Shown: positions 16,235-25,207 of the stretch, piece after piece
How positions within the stretch are numbered: the stretch's first letter is position 1
Layout: each line of letters opens with the position of its first letter
Source: Pseudoselenomonas ruminantium
Lineage (GTDB): Bacteria; Bacillota; Negativicutes; Selenomonadales; Selenomonadaceae
Direction of reading: 5' to 3'
Assembly (NCBI RefSeq): GCF_900104055.1
Contig: NZ_FNJQ01000023.1
Location: forward strand, 1-58,306
DNA: 58,306 nucleotides
Notes under the pieces: generated by a model
The model's database searches: none
Told to the model about the DNA's origin: nothing
Seen by the model: only the letters and a program-made list of their open reading frames with translations
Translations under genes and position numbers: made by a program

Positions 16235-17893
16235 ATGCATTCCATTCGTACCAGATTCACCCTGCTGACGGTACTATCCATCATCATTGCCTTGAGCATT
16301 GCGACGCTGATTGGCGTTTTCTCCATTCGGGAGCTGGGCAAGAGCGATACCGATCAGATGCTGCATCTGAAATGCACCACGGGGGCTATGCATCTGGAAT
16401 CCTATTTTGACAGCGTGGAACATTCCACGGACACAGTCGCTACGCTTGTACAGGACAGCTTTGATGACATGCCTTACGATCAATTGGAAAATCAGGTCGA
16501 ACATACCCGTCAGCTGTTCAATAAGGTTGCCGCCAATACCCATGGTGTGCTGACCTACTATTTCCGGATCGATCCAGAGTTCTCGCCGACGGTAAAAGGC
16601 TTTTGGTATGTAAAAACAGACGAAGACAATTTTCGCGAACATCCCGTAACCGACCTGACCCAATACAATACCAATATCCCTGTCGCCCCCAAATGGTTCA
16701 CCATCCCCAAAATGCTCGGCAAGAGCATCTGGCTGCCTCCCTATGATACCGAAAATCTAGGCACCCGGGTGATTTCCTACAACGTGCCGATTTACTGGCA
16801 GAAGCAATTCGTGGGAGTAATCGGCATGGAAATCGACTATGAGACACTGGCTCAGGAAGCAGGCAAGATCAGGCTCTTCGATCACGGCTATGCCTTCATC
16901 CTCGATGCGGATTCCAATGTCGTCTACCATCCGCAGATGGATTCCGTCCTGCAATACGGCGAAAAAGTCGCGATGGGTGCCCCGGACCAGGTTGTCGGGG
17001 ACCAGCATATCCACTATCATTTCAACGGTATCAACAAGGAAGCCGTCTGGCTCCCCCTGAGCAATGGCATGCAGCTTTACGTAACCGTTCCATTAGCGGA
17101 AATCAACAGCGGCTGGCAAACCCTGATCCGGCGCATCCTCTTCGCTGCGCTGATCATCCTGCTGCTTGTCAGCTTCATCATGCTGCGCTTTGCCGAGCGC
17201 ATCACCAAACCGCTGCTCGACCTCACGGAATCAGCCAGGCAGGTAGCAGCCGGCAATTATGAAATTGCACTGGATTATAACGAAAACGATGAGGTTGGAC
17301 TACTCACCCGGACCTTCAAACAGCTCATCAAGCAGACACAGGAACATATCAACCACCTCAACCGGCAGGTTTATATCGATGCGATGACCTCCGTCCACAA
17401 CAAAGCCAGTTATGAGTCCTATATACAGAAATTACAGGAACAGATGGAAGATCCCGCAAAGACACTGGAATTTGCCGTAGGCGTCTTTGATTGCGACAAT
17501 CTCAAATACATCAACGATGTATTTGGCCATGACAAAGGCGATGTGTATATCAAGACTGCCAGCCAGTTGATCTGCCGCACGTTCAAGCACAGTCCCGTGT
17601 TCCGCATCGGCGGAGATGAATTTGCCGTCCTCCTGCGAGGGGAAGATTTCCAGAACAGGGATGAGCTGTTCCGCCTCTTCCGGCAAAAGCGGGAGGAGCT
17701 CTGTGTTGCAGCCGCTTCCGACTGGGAACAGGCACATGTGACCATGGGGCTGGCCGTATACGATGCGCAGCTTGACTCCCATGTAATTGACGTTGCCCGC
17801 CGGGCAGACCAGTGCATGTATGAAAACAAACGCCTGCGCAAGGAAAAACAACGTCGAATGAAAGAGTCTACGAAAACAAAAGCAGACGGCTGA
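16235..17893 (+). CDS. membrane diguanylate cyclase (Cache-HAMP-GGDEF)
   Basis: A 552-residue protein. A transmembrane helix at about 8-30 and another near 300 (FAALIILLLVSFIML) enclose a large extracytoplasmic region that looks like a double Cache sensor (VKGFWYVKTDEDNF, VPIYWQKQFVGVIGMEIDYE, GYAFILDADSNVVYHP). A HAMP linker and a C-terminal GGDEF domain follow, with an intact active site RIGGDEFAVLLRG (GGDEF at 459-463), so it should make cyclic di-GMP. The start at 16235 has AGGAGG seven nt upstream. It is one of the few plus-strand protein genes, divergent from the LysR gene. Confidence 0.9.
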   Translation: MHSIRTRFTLLTVLSIIIALSIATLIGVFSIRELGKSDTDQMLHLKCTTGAMHLESYFDSVEHSTDTVATLVQDSFDDMPYDQLENQVEHTRQLFNKVAANTHGVLTYYFRIDPEFSPTVKGFWYVKTDEDNFREHPVTDLTQYNTNIPVAPKWFTIPKMLGKSIWLPPYDTENLGTRVISYNVPIYWQKQFVGVIGMEIDYETLAQEAGKIRLFDHGYAFILDADSNVVYHPQMDSVLQYGEKVAMGAPDQVVGDQHIHYHFNGINKEAVWLPLSNGMQLYVTVPLAEINSGWQTLIRRILFAALIILLLVSFIMLRFAERITKPLLDLTESARQVAAGNYEIALDYNENDEVGLLTRTFKQLIKQTQEHINHLNRQVYIDAMTSVHNKASYESYIQKLQEQMEDPAKTLEFAVGVFDCDNLKYINDVFGHDKGDVYIKTASQLICRTFKHSPVFRIGGDEFAVLLRGEDFQNRDELFRLFRQKREELCVAAASDWEQAHVTMGLAVYDAQLDSHVIDVARRADQCMYENKRLRKEKQRRMKESTKTKADG

Positions 17894-17915
17894 CCAATGT
17901 CAGCCGTCTGCTTTT
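17878..17915. terminator. strong bidirectional terminator between convergent genes
   Basis: A perfect 17-bp stem (AAAAGCAGACGGCTGAC at 17878-17894 with 17899-17915) and a 4-nt loop, A-rich on one side and T-rich on the other. It contains the stop codon of the cyclase gene and lies 10 nt from the rng stop, so it serves both. Confidence 0.92.
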
Positions 17916-17924
17916 GCTATTCAT

Positions 17925-19367
17925 TCAGTTTTGCTGCAGGATGGAATAATTCTCAGGATGCATGCCCGGTGCCGCTGTGACCTTGATATCCATGGCAAAT
18001 TCAGCCGCCAGGTTCATAAGCAGCTGATTGTGCCGCAGTTCTTCGGCCACGGTCTCATGGACTTCAATCTCATAGCCATCTTCGGCATGGGATTTATGCT
18101 CCATGCGGCGGATATCGGCCGCAATGCGGATGCTGACCGTTTCCGGCGATTCCACCCGGCCCCGGCCATGACAGATAGGACATTCACTGTAGATGATGCT
18201 GTCGAGGTTCTGCCGGGATTTCTTGCGGGTGATTTCCACCAGGCCCAGGCTCGTGATATCCACGATATTGGTCTTGGTCGGATCGAGCTTGGCCAGCTCC
18301 CGCAGGTGCAAGAGCAAATTCTCCTTCTGCTCCTCTTTTTCCATATCGATGAAATCCACGATGATGATGCCGCCGATATCCCGCAGGCGCAGCTGCCGCA
18401 TGATTTCCTCGGCGGCCTCCTGATTGGTGGCATAGACGGTTTCACCTAAGTTCGTGCTGCCCGTGTACTTGCCGGTATTCACATCGATTACCGTCAGGGC
18501 TTCGGTCTTATCGAGCACGAGAAAGCCTCCGGATGGCAGTTCCACCGTCCGGCTGCCGAGATTCGCCACTTCTTCGTCAAGTCCATAAGCCTTGAACAGC
18601 GGCTCCTTGTCCTCATAGAACTTGATCTTGGGCAAAAGTTCCGGAGACAGCAGCTTCACGAAATCATGCACACGCTGATAGACGGCCTGGTCATCAATCA
18701 GCATCTCCGCCACCTCAGCGGTCAGATTATCCCGTACGATGCGGATGATCAGATCCGCATCCCGGTAAAGGAGATTGGCTCCCTTGCTTTTCATCTTGAA
18801 ACGGGACATAAGCGAATGCCAGAGCTTGGCCAGATATTCTACATCCTCCCGCAGGGCTTCTTCGCTGGCCCCGGCCGCCACAGTGCGGATGATCAGTCCC
18901 ATGCCCTCAGGGCAGATGCGCGAAGCGATATCATGCAGCCGGGTGCGCTCCGCCTCCTCTTCGATGCGCCGCGACATCCCGATATAGGCCGCCGTGGGCA
19001 AAAGCACCACATGCCGCCCCGGAAGCGTGATATGCGTGGTCGCCCGCGGCCCCTTGGAACCGATCGCGTCCTTCACGATCTGCACGGGAATCTGCTGCCC
19101 AATATGGATCTTCTGCGGCTTGGAGAGTGCCTGCTTCATATCCGCCGGCATCCCATCGCCGATATACATGAACGCATTCTTCCCGGTCCCAATATCCACA
19201 AACGCCGCCTGCATCCCCGGCAGCACATTCTGCACCTGTCCCTTATAGATATTGCCGACCAGATGACTATGAGTCGCACGCTCTACTTCGATGGAGGACA
19301 GCTTGCCATCCTCCATCACAGCGACCTTTATCTCCTCGGGTACGACAGTTACAAGTATAGATTTCAT
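17925..19367 (-). CDS. rng: ribonuclease G/E family endoribonuclease
   Basis: A 480-residue RNase G. The S1 RNA-binding domain is at the N-terminus (LVGNIYKGQVQNVLPGMQAAFVDIG has the key G, Y, G and F positions), followed by the catalytic region with TVIDVNTGKYTG, IRLRDIGGIIIVDFIDME (metal-binding aspartates) and the zinc-link motif CPICHGRGRVESPETV. There is no long C-terminal scaffold tail as in RNase E. It takes part in rRNA maturation and mRNA decay. It is the distal gene of the cell-shape block, after the radical SAM/DUF2344 gene, a common arrangement in Firmicutes. Confidence 0.93.
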   Translation of the reverse strand: MKSILVTVVPEEIKVAVMEDGKLSSIEVERATHSHLVGNIYKGQVQNVLPGMQAAFVDIGTGKNAFMYIGDGMPADMKQALSKPQKIHIGQQIPVQIVKDAIGSKGPRATTHITLPGRHVVLLPTAAYIGMSRRIEEEAERTRLHDIASRICPEGMGLIIRTVAAGASEEALREDVEYLAKLWHSLMSRFKMKSKGANLLYRDADLIIRIVRDNLTAEVAEMLIDDQAVYQRVHDFVKLLSPELLPKIKFYEDKEPLFKAYGLDEEVANLGSRTVELPSGGFLVLDKTEALTVIDVNTGKYTGSTNLGETVYATNQEAAEEIMRQLRLRDIGGIIIVDFIDMEKEEQKENLLLHLRELAKLDPTKTNIVDITSLGLVEITRKKSRQNLDSIIYSECPICHGRGRVESPETVSIRIAADIRRMEHKSHAEDGYEIEVHETVAEELRHNQLLMNLAAEFAMDIKVTAAPGMHPENYSILQQN

Positions 19368-19414
19368 CCATTCACCTCCCCTGTTTTTATATCATCGAAA
19401 TAATTGTTACTTCT

Positions 19415-19469
19415 CCACCTCATCCGGCGACTCTAAAAAGAGCCGCCACCTTCCCCTTAAGGGGAAGGC
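19415..19469. repeat. interspersed palindromic repeat, family A, copy 1
   Basis: The unit begins CCACCTCATCCG, has a first hairpin (GGCG.CTCT with AGAG.CGCC) and ends in a perfect 20-nt palindrome CCTTCCCCTTAAGGGGAAGG (19449-19468). A second unit with the same start and a similar end is at 39989-40073. The palindrome alone recurs in variant form at 22274-22295 and 47290-47308. Confidence 0.75.
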
Positions 19470-19511
19470 TTTACCTCCTGCCTCAAACCGATAAAGCTAT
19501 ATCGTTGCCCA

Positions 19512-19605
19512 GCGCCCAAGGAAGGGCGCAGGCGGGCGTAAATCCCCGGATGGGATTTCAGCCCGCGTTTTCTTTTGGTACTTTTCTTTGCGCCAAAGAA
19601 AAGTA
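19512..19605. repeat. interspersed three-hairpin repeat, family B, copy 1
   Basis: Three inverted repeats in a row: GCGCCC/GGGCGC; GCGGGC...GCCCGC with an inner AAATCCC/GGGATTT; and a 12-bp palindrome TACTTTTCTTTG/CAAAGAAAAGTA around CGC. The unit lies 12 nt beyond the stop of the radical SAM gene (minus strand). Copy 2 is at 54097-54210, also just past a minus-strand stop. The stems change in compensated fashion between the copies. Confidence 0.8.
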
Positions 19606-19617
19606 CAGAACAGCGCA

Positions 19618-22230
19618 TTAAACAAGTTCCACAAGCCTTTTACCATTAGAAAGCATCGCTGTGCGAACAATCTTCGCCTCTGTAGCTTTTACAGGCATCT
19701 CAAACTGCTCCACCAAAGCCGCAATAACCTCGCTAGGTTTCACACTCCCACTATCCGTAATCGCAATATCAATAGCCAAGATCAACTCATTCCCTTCGCA
19801 GGAAATCGCTACCGGCTGCTTCATATACTTCTTCAGCTCAATATCGCGTTTCTTCTTCGGCGTAACACGCTGATAATTCACTTCACCGGCTTCATTGTAC
19901 TTCTTCACTGCCGCTTCGGCAAGGGCAAAATCCCCATAGAGCGGCATATAAGCTGCATATTTGGCTTCATCAGCCTGTGCCATCATAGCTTTCTGCTTGG
20001 TCTTGACTTCACGAAGCTCCTTGAGCTCCACGCCCGGCGGCAGCTGGGCCTTCAATTTATCGAATACTTCCGGCTGGCAGACGGGTTTCAGGAGTTCGAA
20101 CTCCATATACTCGGCGACGCTTGTCACGCCGAGTGACAGGGCCGACGCAAAGGACACCTTCATATGATGGTTGAAGCCCTCGGAATATGCCATGGGCAAA
20201 CCAGAACGCTTGAAGGCGCGGATGAAGATATTGGCATAGTCCAGATGGGACACATAGCGCAGGTCTTCGCCCTTGGTGATTTCCGCACGGTATTTATAGA
20301 GCGTACGCGGACGGCCGGAATCCTTGGGATCGCGGTGAACTTTCGCGGGCAGTTCCGGCGACTGATAGTTGCGCGCCGCCTCTTCCTTGGCATAGTCCAT
20401 GACATGCACGCCCAAATTCGGGCAGATGCCGCAGGCCGAGCATTTGCCGCGGCGGCAGTCTTCGGTCAGTGCCTCCTGCATGGCCTTCTGCCATTCACGC
20501 AATAAGAAGTCCTTATTGACGCCCGGCGAAGTGATATCCCAAGGCAGGGCCTCATTGAAGTCACGGGTGCGCTGGCTGTAATACTTGCCATCGATGCCGC
20601 ATTTTTCCATGGCCTCAATCCAGACTTCATGCTTGTAGAGGTCCGTCCAGCCATCGAACTTGGCACCATCCTGCCAGGCCTGATAGAGCACCTGGGAAAG
20701 TCTCCGGTCACCGCGGGCAAATACGCCTTCGATCACGGACAGACGGGCATCATGGTAGTTGAAGGTGATGGCCCGGTCGGTGATATGCTCCTTCAAAAGT
20801 TCCTGACGGCGCTGGAATTCTTCAATCGGCAGCTGGCCAAACCACTGGAACGGCGTATAGGGTTTCGGCACGAAACAGGATACGGACACCGTGACCTTGC
20901 AGCCCCGCTTGCCCTTGATCTCCGTATAGAGGTCCACGACCTTCTTGGCCAGTTTGGCAATGCCAATCACGTCTTCATCGGTTTCTGTCGGCAGGCCCAT
21001 CATGAAATAGAGCTTGACCTGCTTCCACCCCTGCTTGAAGGCCGAAGCGCAGGCGTTCATCAGGTTTTCTTCGGTTACGCCCTTGTTGATCACGTCGCGC
21101 AGACGCTGCGTGCCCGCTTCGGGCGCAAAGGTCAAGCCGGACTTGCGCACCTGCTGCATCTTATGCGCCAGATCGATGGAGAAACTGTCGATACGCAGCG
21201 AAGGCAGGGAAAAGCTTACTTCCTCGTCCTTGAAGTCCAGCATCAGGTCATCCACGAGACGCCCCAGGCAGGAATAATCCGCCGAGGAAAGCGAGGTCAG
21301 GCTCATCTCGTTGTAGCCCGTGCTGTCCACGAGGCCGCGAGCCATCTGCTTGAGGTTCTCTTCGGTGCGCTCGCGGGCCGGACGGTAACAGATGCCGGCC
21401 TGACAGAAACGGCAACCACGAGAGCAGCCGCGGAAGAGTTCGAGCATGGCACGGTTATGCACGATATCCATCGAAGGCACCAGCGGGTGCTCCACGCTCA
21501 TGGCTTCATCCATATTTTTGCAGACGCGCTTATAGATAACAGACTTAGCATTGGCGTGCAAAGGTTCAAGCTTTTCATAATGGCCATCTGCCGTGTATTT
21601 CGGCTCGTAGAAGGACGGCACATAGATGCCATCCATGGTCAGCAGGCGCTCCAAGAAGCCGCGTCTGCCGCCGGGACGGCCGGCCTTTTTCCACTGGATC
21701 AGGGCCTTGGACACCTCGACGATAACCTCTTCGCCTTCACCGACGATGAAGAAATCAAAGAAATCCGCAATCGGCTCCACATTGTAGACGCAAGGACCGC
21801 CGCCCACGATAAAGGGCATGTCCTCGCCACGCTCTTTGGCCCAGAGCGGAATCCCAGCCAGGTCCAGCATATTGAGCACGTTGGAATAGATCATCTCATA
21901 CTGCAGGGAGAAGCCGAAAAAGTCGAACTGCGAGAGTTCATGCTTCGTTTCCAGGGAGAACAGCGGGATATTGCGGCTGCGCATCTCCGCTTCCATATCC
22001 GTCCAAGGCGCATAGACTCTTTCTGCGGCAATATCACTCTCGCGGTTCAGGATCTCATAGAGAATGGCCAGGCCTAAGTTGCTCATGCCCACTTCATAGA
22101 CATCGGGCAGGGCCAAGGCAAAGGTGCAGTCCACCTTATCCCAATCCTTGACCACTGCATTCCATTCGCCGCCGGTATAACGGGACGGCTTCAATACCGA
22201 CTGGAGCACCTCATGATTGAGTTGTACCAT
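19618..22230 (-). CDS. B12-binding-type radical SAM protein fused to a DUF2344 domain
   Basis: An 870-residue fusion of the TIGR03960 radical SAM family and the TIGR03936 (DUF2344) family. An N-terminal cobalamin-binding-like region (ALPDVYEVGMSNLGLAILYE, FIVGGGPCVYNVEPIADFFD) is followed by the radical SAM cluster motif CSRGCRFCQAG (cysteines 269, 273 and 276) and FAPEAGTQRLRDVINK. A CSACGIC cysteine motif near residue 585 marks the linker, and the DUF2344 part begins near YRAEITKGEDLRYVSHLDY. Its function is not established. The pairing with rng is conserved in Firmicutes and suggests RNA or ribosome modification, but that is inference. Confidence 0.88.
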   Translation of the reverse strand: MVQLNHEVLQSVLKPSRYTGGEWNAVVKDWDKVDCTFALALPDVYEVGMSNLGLAILYEILNRESDIAAERVYAPWTDMEAEMRSRNIPLFSLETKHELSQFDFFGFSLQYEMIYSNVLNMLDLAGIPLWAKERGEDMPFIVGGGPCVYNVEPIADFFDFFIVGEGEEVIVEVSKALIQWKKAGRPGGRRGFLERLLTMDGIYVPSFYEPKYTADGHYEKLEPLHANAKSVIYKRVCKNMDEAMSVEHPLVPSMDIVHNRAMLELFRGCSRGCRFCQAGICYRPARERTEENLKQMARGLVDSTGYNEMSLTSLSSADYSCLGRLVDDLMLDFKDEEVSFSLPSLRIDSFSIDLAHKMQQVRKSGLTFAPEAGTQRLRDVINKGVTEENLMNACASAFKQGWKQVKLYFMMGLPTETDEDVIGIAKLAKKVVDLYTEIKGKRGCKVTVSVSCFVPKPYTPFQWFGQLPIEEFQRRQELLKEHITDRAITFNYHDARLSVIEGVFARGDRRLSQVLYQAWQDGAKFDGWTDLYKHEVWIEAMEKCGIDGKYYSQRTRDFNEALPWDITSPGVNKDFLLREWQKAMQEALTEDCRRGKCSACGICPNLGVHVMDYAKEEAARNYQSPELPAKVHRDPKDSGRPRTLYKYRAEITKGEDLRYVSHLDYANIFIRAFKRSGLPMAYSEGFNHHMKVSFASALSLGVTSVAEYMEFELLKPVCQPEVFDKLKAQLPPGVELKELREVKTKQKAMMAQADEAKYAAYMPLYGDFALAEAAVKKYNEAGEVNYQRVTPKKKRDIELKKYMKQPVAISCEGNELILAIDIAITDSGSVKPSEVIAALVEQFEMPVKATEAKIVRTAMLSNGKRLVELV

Positions 22231-22273
22231 GTTATTTTATTCCTCCATACATCTTTCATTCAGTTTAAATATA

Positions 22274-22295
22274 GCCTTCCCCTTGAGGGGAAGGC
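22274..22295. repeat. short palindrome between rodA and the radical SAM gene
   Basis: GCCTTCCCC and GGGGAAGGC pair around TTGA. It is close to the palindrome at the end of repeat family A. It sits 10 nt past the rodA stop; without a good T-tract on the minus strand it is at most a weak terminator. Confidence 0.7.
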
Positions 22296-22304
22296 TTTTC
22301 AGTT

Positions 22305-23408
22305 CTAGAATTCTAGTTTTTTCTTGCGTAATTGTATATTTAGCAGTATCGCTATCGCCATGATATTCGTAGTCAGCGAGCTGACGCCGTAACTCATCAG
22401 CGGCAGCGGGATGCCGGTTACCGGCATGATGCCTAAGGTCATGCCCACGTTGACCAGTACATGGAAGGCCAGCATGGACGTGATGCCCACAGCCAGCAGA
22501 CGGCCGAAGATATCACTGGCATCCTTGGCAATCTGCACGCCACGCCAAAGTACCACGAGGTACAGCAGGAGCAGGAACACGACGCCGATAAAGCCCAGTT
22601 CCTCACCCACCACGGCGAAGATAAAGTCCGTGTGGTTTTCCGGCAGGAAGTTCAGCTGGCTCTGAGTGCCCTCAAAGAGCCCCTTGCCAAAGAGCATGCC
22701 GGAACCGATGGCTATCTTGGACTGGATGATATGATAGCCCGAACCCAGCGGGTCCACATTCGGGTCCATGAAAACCATGATGCGCATCTTCTGATAGTCC
22801 TTCAGGAAATGCCAGAGTATCGGCATCATGGCAATGCCAGCCGCAAAGAGTCCGCCTAGCAGGCGCAGGTTGATGCCGCAGACAAAGATCATGCCCAGGA
22901 AAATGGCCATGAATACCAGCGAAGTTCCCAAGTCCGGCTGCTTCAGCACCAACAGGAAGGGCACACCCACATAGGCGGCCACCGGCAGCAGGTCATGGAG
23001 CGTATTGAGCTTGCCCACGCGCTCCTCGAGCATGGTAGCCAGGGACACGATCATGATGATCTTGGAAAACTCCGACGGCTGGATGCTGATGGGGCCGATG
23101 GAAATCCAGCGCTGGGCCCCCAGGGCCGACTGCCCCACGAGCATGACGGCCAGCAGCATGATCAGATTGAAGATATAGAGCTTGTTGCCGTAGCCCTGCA
23201 GCATCTTGTAATCAAAGTTCATCAGAAAAGCTGCAAAAGCGATATTCACCGCCGCAAAGAGGCCCTGTCGGGCCACATACCAATAGCGCTCGTCACCGGG
23301 CGTATTGACATGGGTGGCACTGCCGATGATCACCAGACTCATGATGATGATGCCGGCCGTGGCCGCCAAAAGCGTAAGGTCCGTACGGCGTAAAATGGAT
23401 TTAGTCAT
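22305..23408 (-). CDS. rodA: rod shape-determining protein RodA (SEDS glycosyltransferase)
   Basis: A 367-residue polytopic SEDS protein with about 10 membrane segments. The family signatures are GAQRWISIGPISIQPSEFSK, the catalytic-region FLPENHTDFIFAVVGEELGF, and the C-terminal GIPLPLMSYGVSSLTTNI. RodA polymerises lateral-wall peptidoglycan together with the class B transpeptidase PBP2, encoded by mrdA in the same operon. It lies between minE (21 nt upstream) and the radical SAM gene. Confidence 0.94.
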   Translation of the reverse strand: MTKSILRRTDLTLLAATAGIIIMSLVIIGSATHVNTPGDERYWYVARQGLFAAVNIAFAAFLMNFDYKMLQGYGNKLYIFNLIMLLAVMLVGQSALGAQRWISIGPISIQPSEFSKIIMIVSLATMLEERVGKLNTLHDLLPVAAYVGVPFLLVLKQPDLGTSLVFMAIFLGMIFVCGINLRLLGGLFAAGIAMMPILWHFLKDYQKMRIMVFMDPNVDPLGSGYHIIQSKIAIGSGMLFGKGLFEGTQSQLNFLPENHTDFIFAVVGEELGFIGVVFLLLLYLVVLWRGVQIAKDASDIFGRLLAVGITSMLAFHVLVNVGMTLGIMPVTGIPLPLMSYGVSSLTTNIMAIAILLNIQLRKKKLEF

Positions 23409-23429
23409 TTCTGTCGTTCAACTCTTCCC

Positions 23430-23696
23430 TCAGCCCTTGTCATGCTTCATGCTGCTGACGGGGATATTGGCTACGAGTGCCACAGAATCATCATCATTGG
23501 CCAGGGAGATTTCCATATCATGCTGGTTGATTTCCATATAATTAGAAATCACCTTGATAATGTCGTTCTTCAGATTATCCATAACTTCGGGGGAAATATT
23601 TGCACGGTCATGGATAAGCACCACTTTCAAGCGGTCATGGGCGATCTTGCCCGACTGCTCCTTCTTGCCAAATATTTTCATCAATGCCTCCAACAT
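23430..23696 (-). CDS. minE: cell division topological specificity factor MinE
   Basis: An 88-residue MinE. The N-terminal MinD-contact and membrane-targeting region (MLEALMKIFGKKEQSGKIA, then DRLKVVLIHDRANISP) and the C-terminal dimerisation domain (ISNYMEINQHDMEISLAN) are both present. MinE stimulates the MinD ATPase and restricts the MinCD inhibitor to the poles. Its presence means a MinE-type oscillator is expected rather than the DivIVA system. Confidence 0.94.
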   Translation of the reverse strand: MLEALMKIFGKKEQSGKIAHDRLKVVLIHDRANISPEVMDNLKNDIIKVISNYMEINQHDMEISLANDDDSVALVANIPVSSMKHDKG

Positions 23697-23707
23697 ATAA
23701 CCCCTCC

Positions 23708-24496
23708 TTATCTTCTGAACATATGCTTAAGACGCGTCCACCAGCCCTCTTTATGGAAGTCCATAAAGGGGACATCTTCACCGAGCATCCGGGCTACGAT
23801 ATTGCGGTAGGCCTGACCTGCCTGGCTGTCATCGGAAGCCACGCAAGGCTCACCGCGGTTGGCGGCCGTAACGACCTTGATGTCATCCGGTACCTGGCCG
23901 ATGCAGTCCAGAGAAAGGATATCATTGATATCATCCATATCCAGCATCTCGCCACTTTCCACCATGGAGGGACGGATACGGTTAACGATGAGCTTGATGT
24001 TTTCCTTGTCCGCACGTCCGAGCTCGCCGATGATCTTGTCGGCATCACGTACAGCCGCGATTTCCGGCATGGTTACCACGAGCGCCGTGTCGGCAGCAGC
24101 GATGGCCGTCTTGAATCCCTGTTCGATGCCAGCGGGGCAGTCGATCAGGATGTAGTCAAACTCACGGCGCAGTTCATCGCAAAGCTTTACAAGCTGTTCC
24201 GGATTCACGGACATCTTATCCTTTACCTGCGAAGTCGGCAGCAGGAAAAGGTTCTCATATTTCTTATGACGGACCAAAGCCTTCTTGAAGGCCACGCGGC
24301 CTTCCGTCACATCAATCAGGTCGTACATGATACGGTTCTCGAGCCCCAGCATGAGGTCGAGGTTGCGCAGGCCCGTATCGGTATCCACCAATACTACCTT
24401 CTTGCCGCGCATAGCCAGTCCCATACCTAAGTTAGCCGTGGTCGTAGTCTTGCCAACACCGCCTTTGCCAGAGGTAATTACGTAGATTTCACTCAT
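23708..24496 (-). CDS. minD: septum site-determining ATPase MinD
   Basis: A 262-residue ParA/MinD ATPase with the deviant Walker A SGKGGVGKTTTTANLG at the N-terminus, VLVDTDTGLRNLDLMLGL, and the Walker B-like ILIDCPAGIEQG. The C-terminal amphipathic membrane-targeting helix is GWWTRLKHMFRR. It overlaps minC by 4 nt and precedes minE by 11 nt. MinD recruits MinC to the membrane to block FtsZ ring formation away from midcell. Confidence 0.95.
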   Translation of the reverse strand: MSEIYVITSGKGGVGKTTTTANLGMGLAMRGKKVVLVDTDTGLRNLDLMLGLENRIMYDLIDVTEGRVAFKKALVRHKKYENLFLLPTSQVKDKMSVNPEQLVKLCDELRREFDYILIDCPAGIEQGFKTAIAAADTALVVTMPEIAAVRDADKIIGELGRADKENIKLIVNRIRPSMVESGEMLDMDDINDILSLDCIGQVPDDIKVVTAANRGEPCVASDDSQAGQAYRNIVARMLGEDVPFMDFHKEGWWTRLKHMFRR

Positions 24497-25173
24497 ATTG
24501 TCTTATCCTGCCTTTCTATTGGTTCGATTACGATTTGACCATCCTTGATGGACGCGCGTTCCGCGCGATCAGTCTTTTCCATTTCGTCCGGGGAACGGGC
24601 AATCAGGTTCGATATCCTGATCTGGGTAGGCATTAAGTGGTCGGCGATGATGAAGGCCGTGCTGTCACCGTAGGCACCGGCATGAACCATGCCCCGGCAG
24701 GTGCCCCGGATATCGATGCTGCCCCCCGCGATGATCTGCGCGCCGGGATTGACGTTGCCGCAGACCAGCACCGAGGACTTCGTGCGAATCTCCTGCCCTC
24801 CGCGCAAGGTCTTGTTGACCACTACCATTTCCTGCGGTTTCAATTCCTCAGGCTGGCTGGCTGGTGGCACTGCCGGCTGGGGTGCCGGCGGAACCGTAGC
24901 CTTCGCTTCCGGCTGTTTTGCCTGTTCAGTCTCCGGCTTCTGGGTACGGCAGATCAGGCCATACTCATGGAACAGATGCTGAAGTTCATCTCTTTCACTG
25001 CCCATGAACACATCCCGCGGGATAAGCACCAAAGTGCCCCGCAAAAAGAAGGTTGTGCCGGATTCGAGTTTTTGCCTCAGATTTTCCCGCACCTCTTCAA
25101 AAGATGCCTCCGGGGCAAAGCTCAGCTGTAAGCCAAGGGAAGTTCCCTTGATTTTTACAATATCTTCACTCAT
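24493..25173 (-). CDS. minC: septum site-determining protein MinC
   Basis: About 226 residues. An N-terminal FtsZ-inhibiting domain (IKGTSLGLQLSFAPEASFEE), a proline/glutamine/alanine-rich linker near residue 110, and the C-terminal beta-helix domain (LRGGQEIRTKSSVLVCGNVN, GGSIDIRGTCRGMVHAGAYG) that binds MinD. The open frame reaches 25314, but that part only mirrors the mrdA 3' end; the ATG at 25173 (MSEDIVKIKG) has a GAGGG ribosome site and is the family start. Confidence 0.93.
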   Translation of the reverse strand: MSEDIVKIKGTSLGLQLSFAPEASFEEVRENLRQKLESGTTFFLRGTLVLIPRDVFMGSERDELQHLFHEYGLICRTQKPETEQAKQPEAKATVPPAPQPAVPPASQPEELKPQEMVVVNKTLRGGQEIRTKSSVLVCGNVNPGAQIIAGGSIDIRGTCRGMVHAGAYGDSTAFIIADHLMPTQIRISNLIARSPDEMEKTDRAERASIKDGQIVIEPIERQDKTI

Positions 25174-25207
25174 AGCTGCCCTCGTTTCTATATAATATAG
25201 TCTTTCT

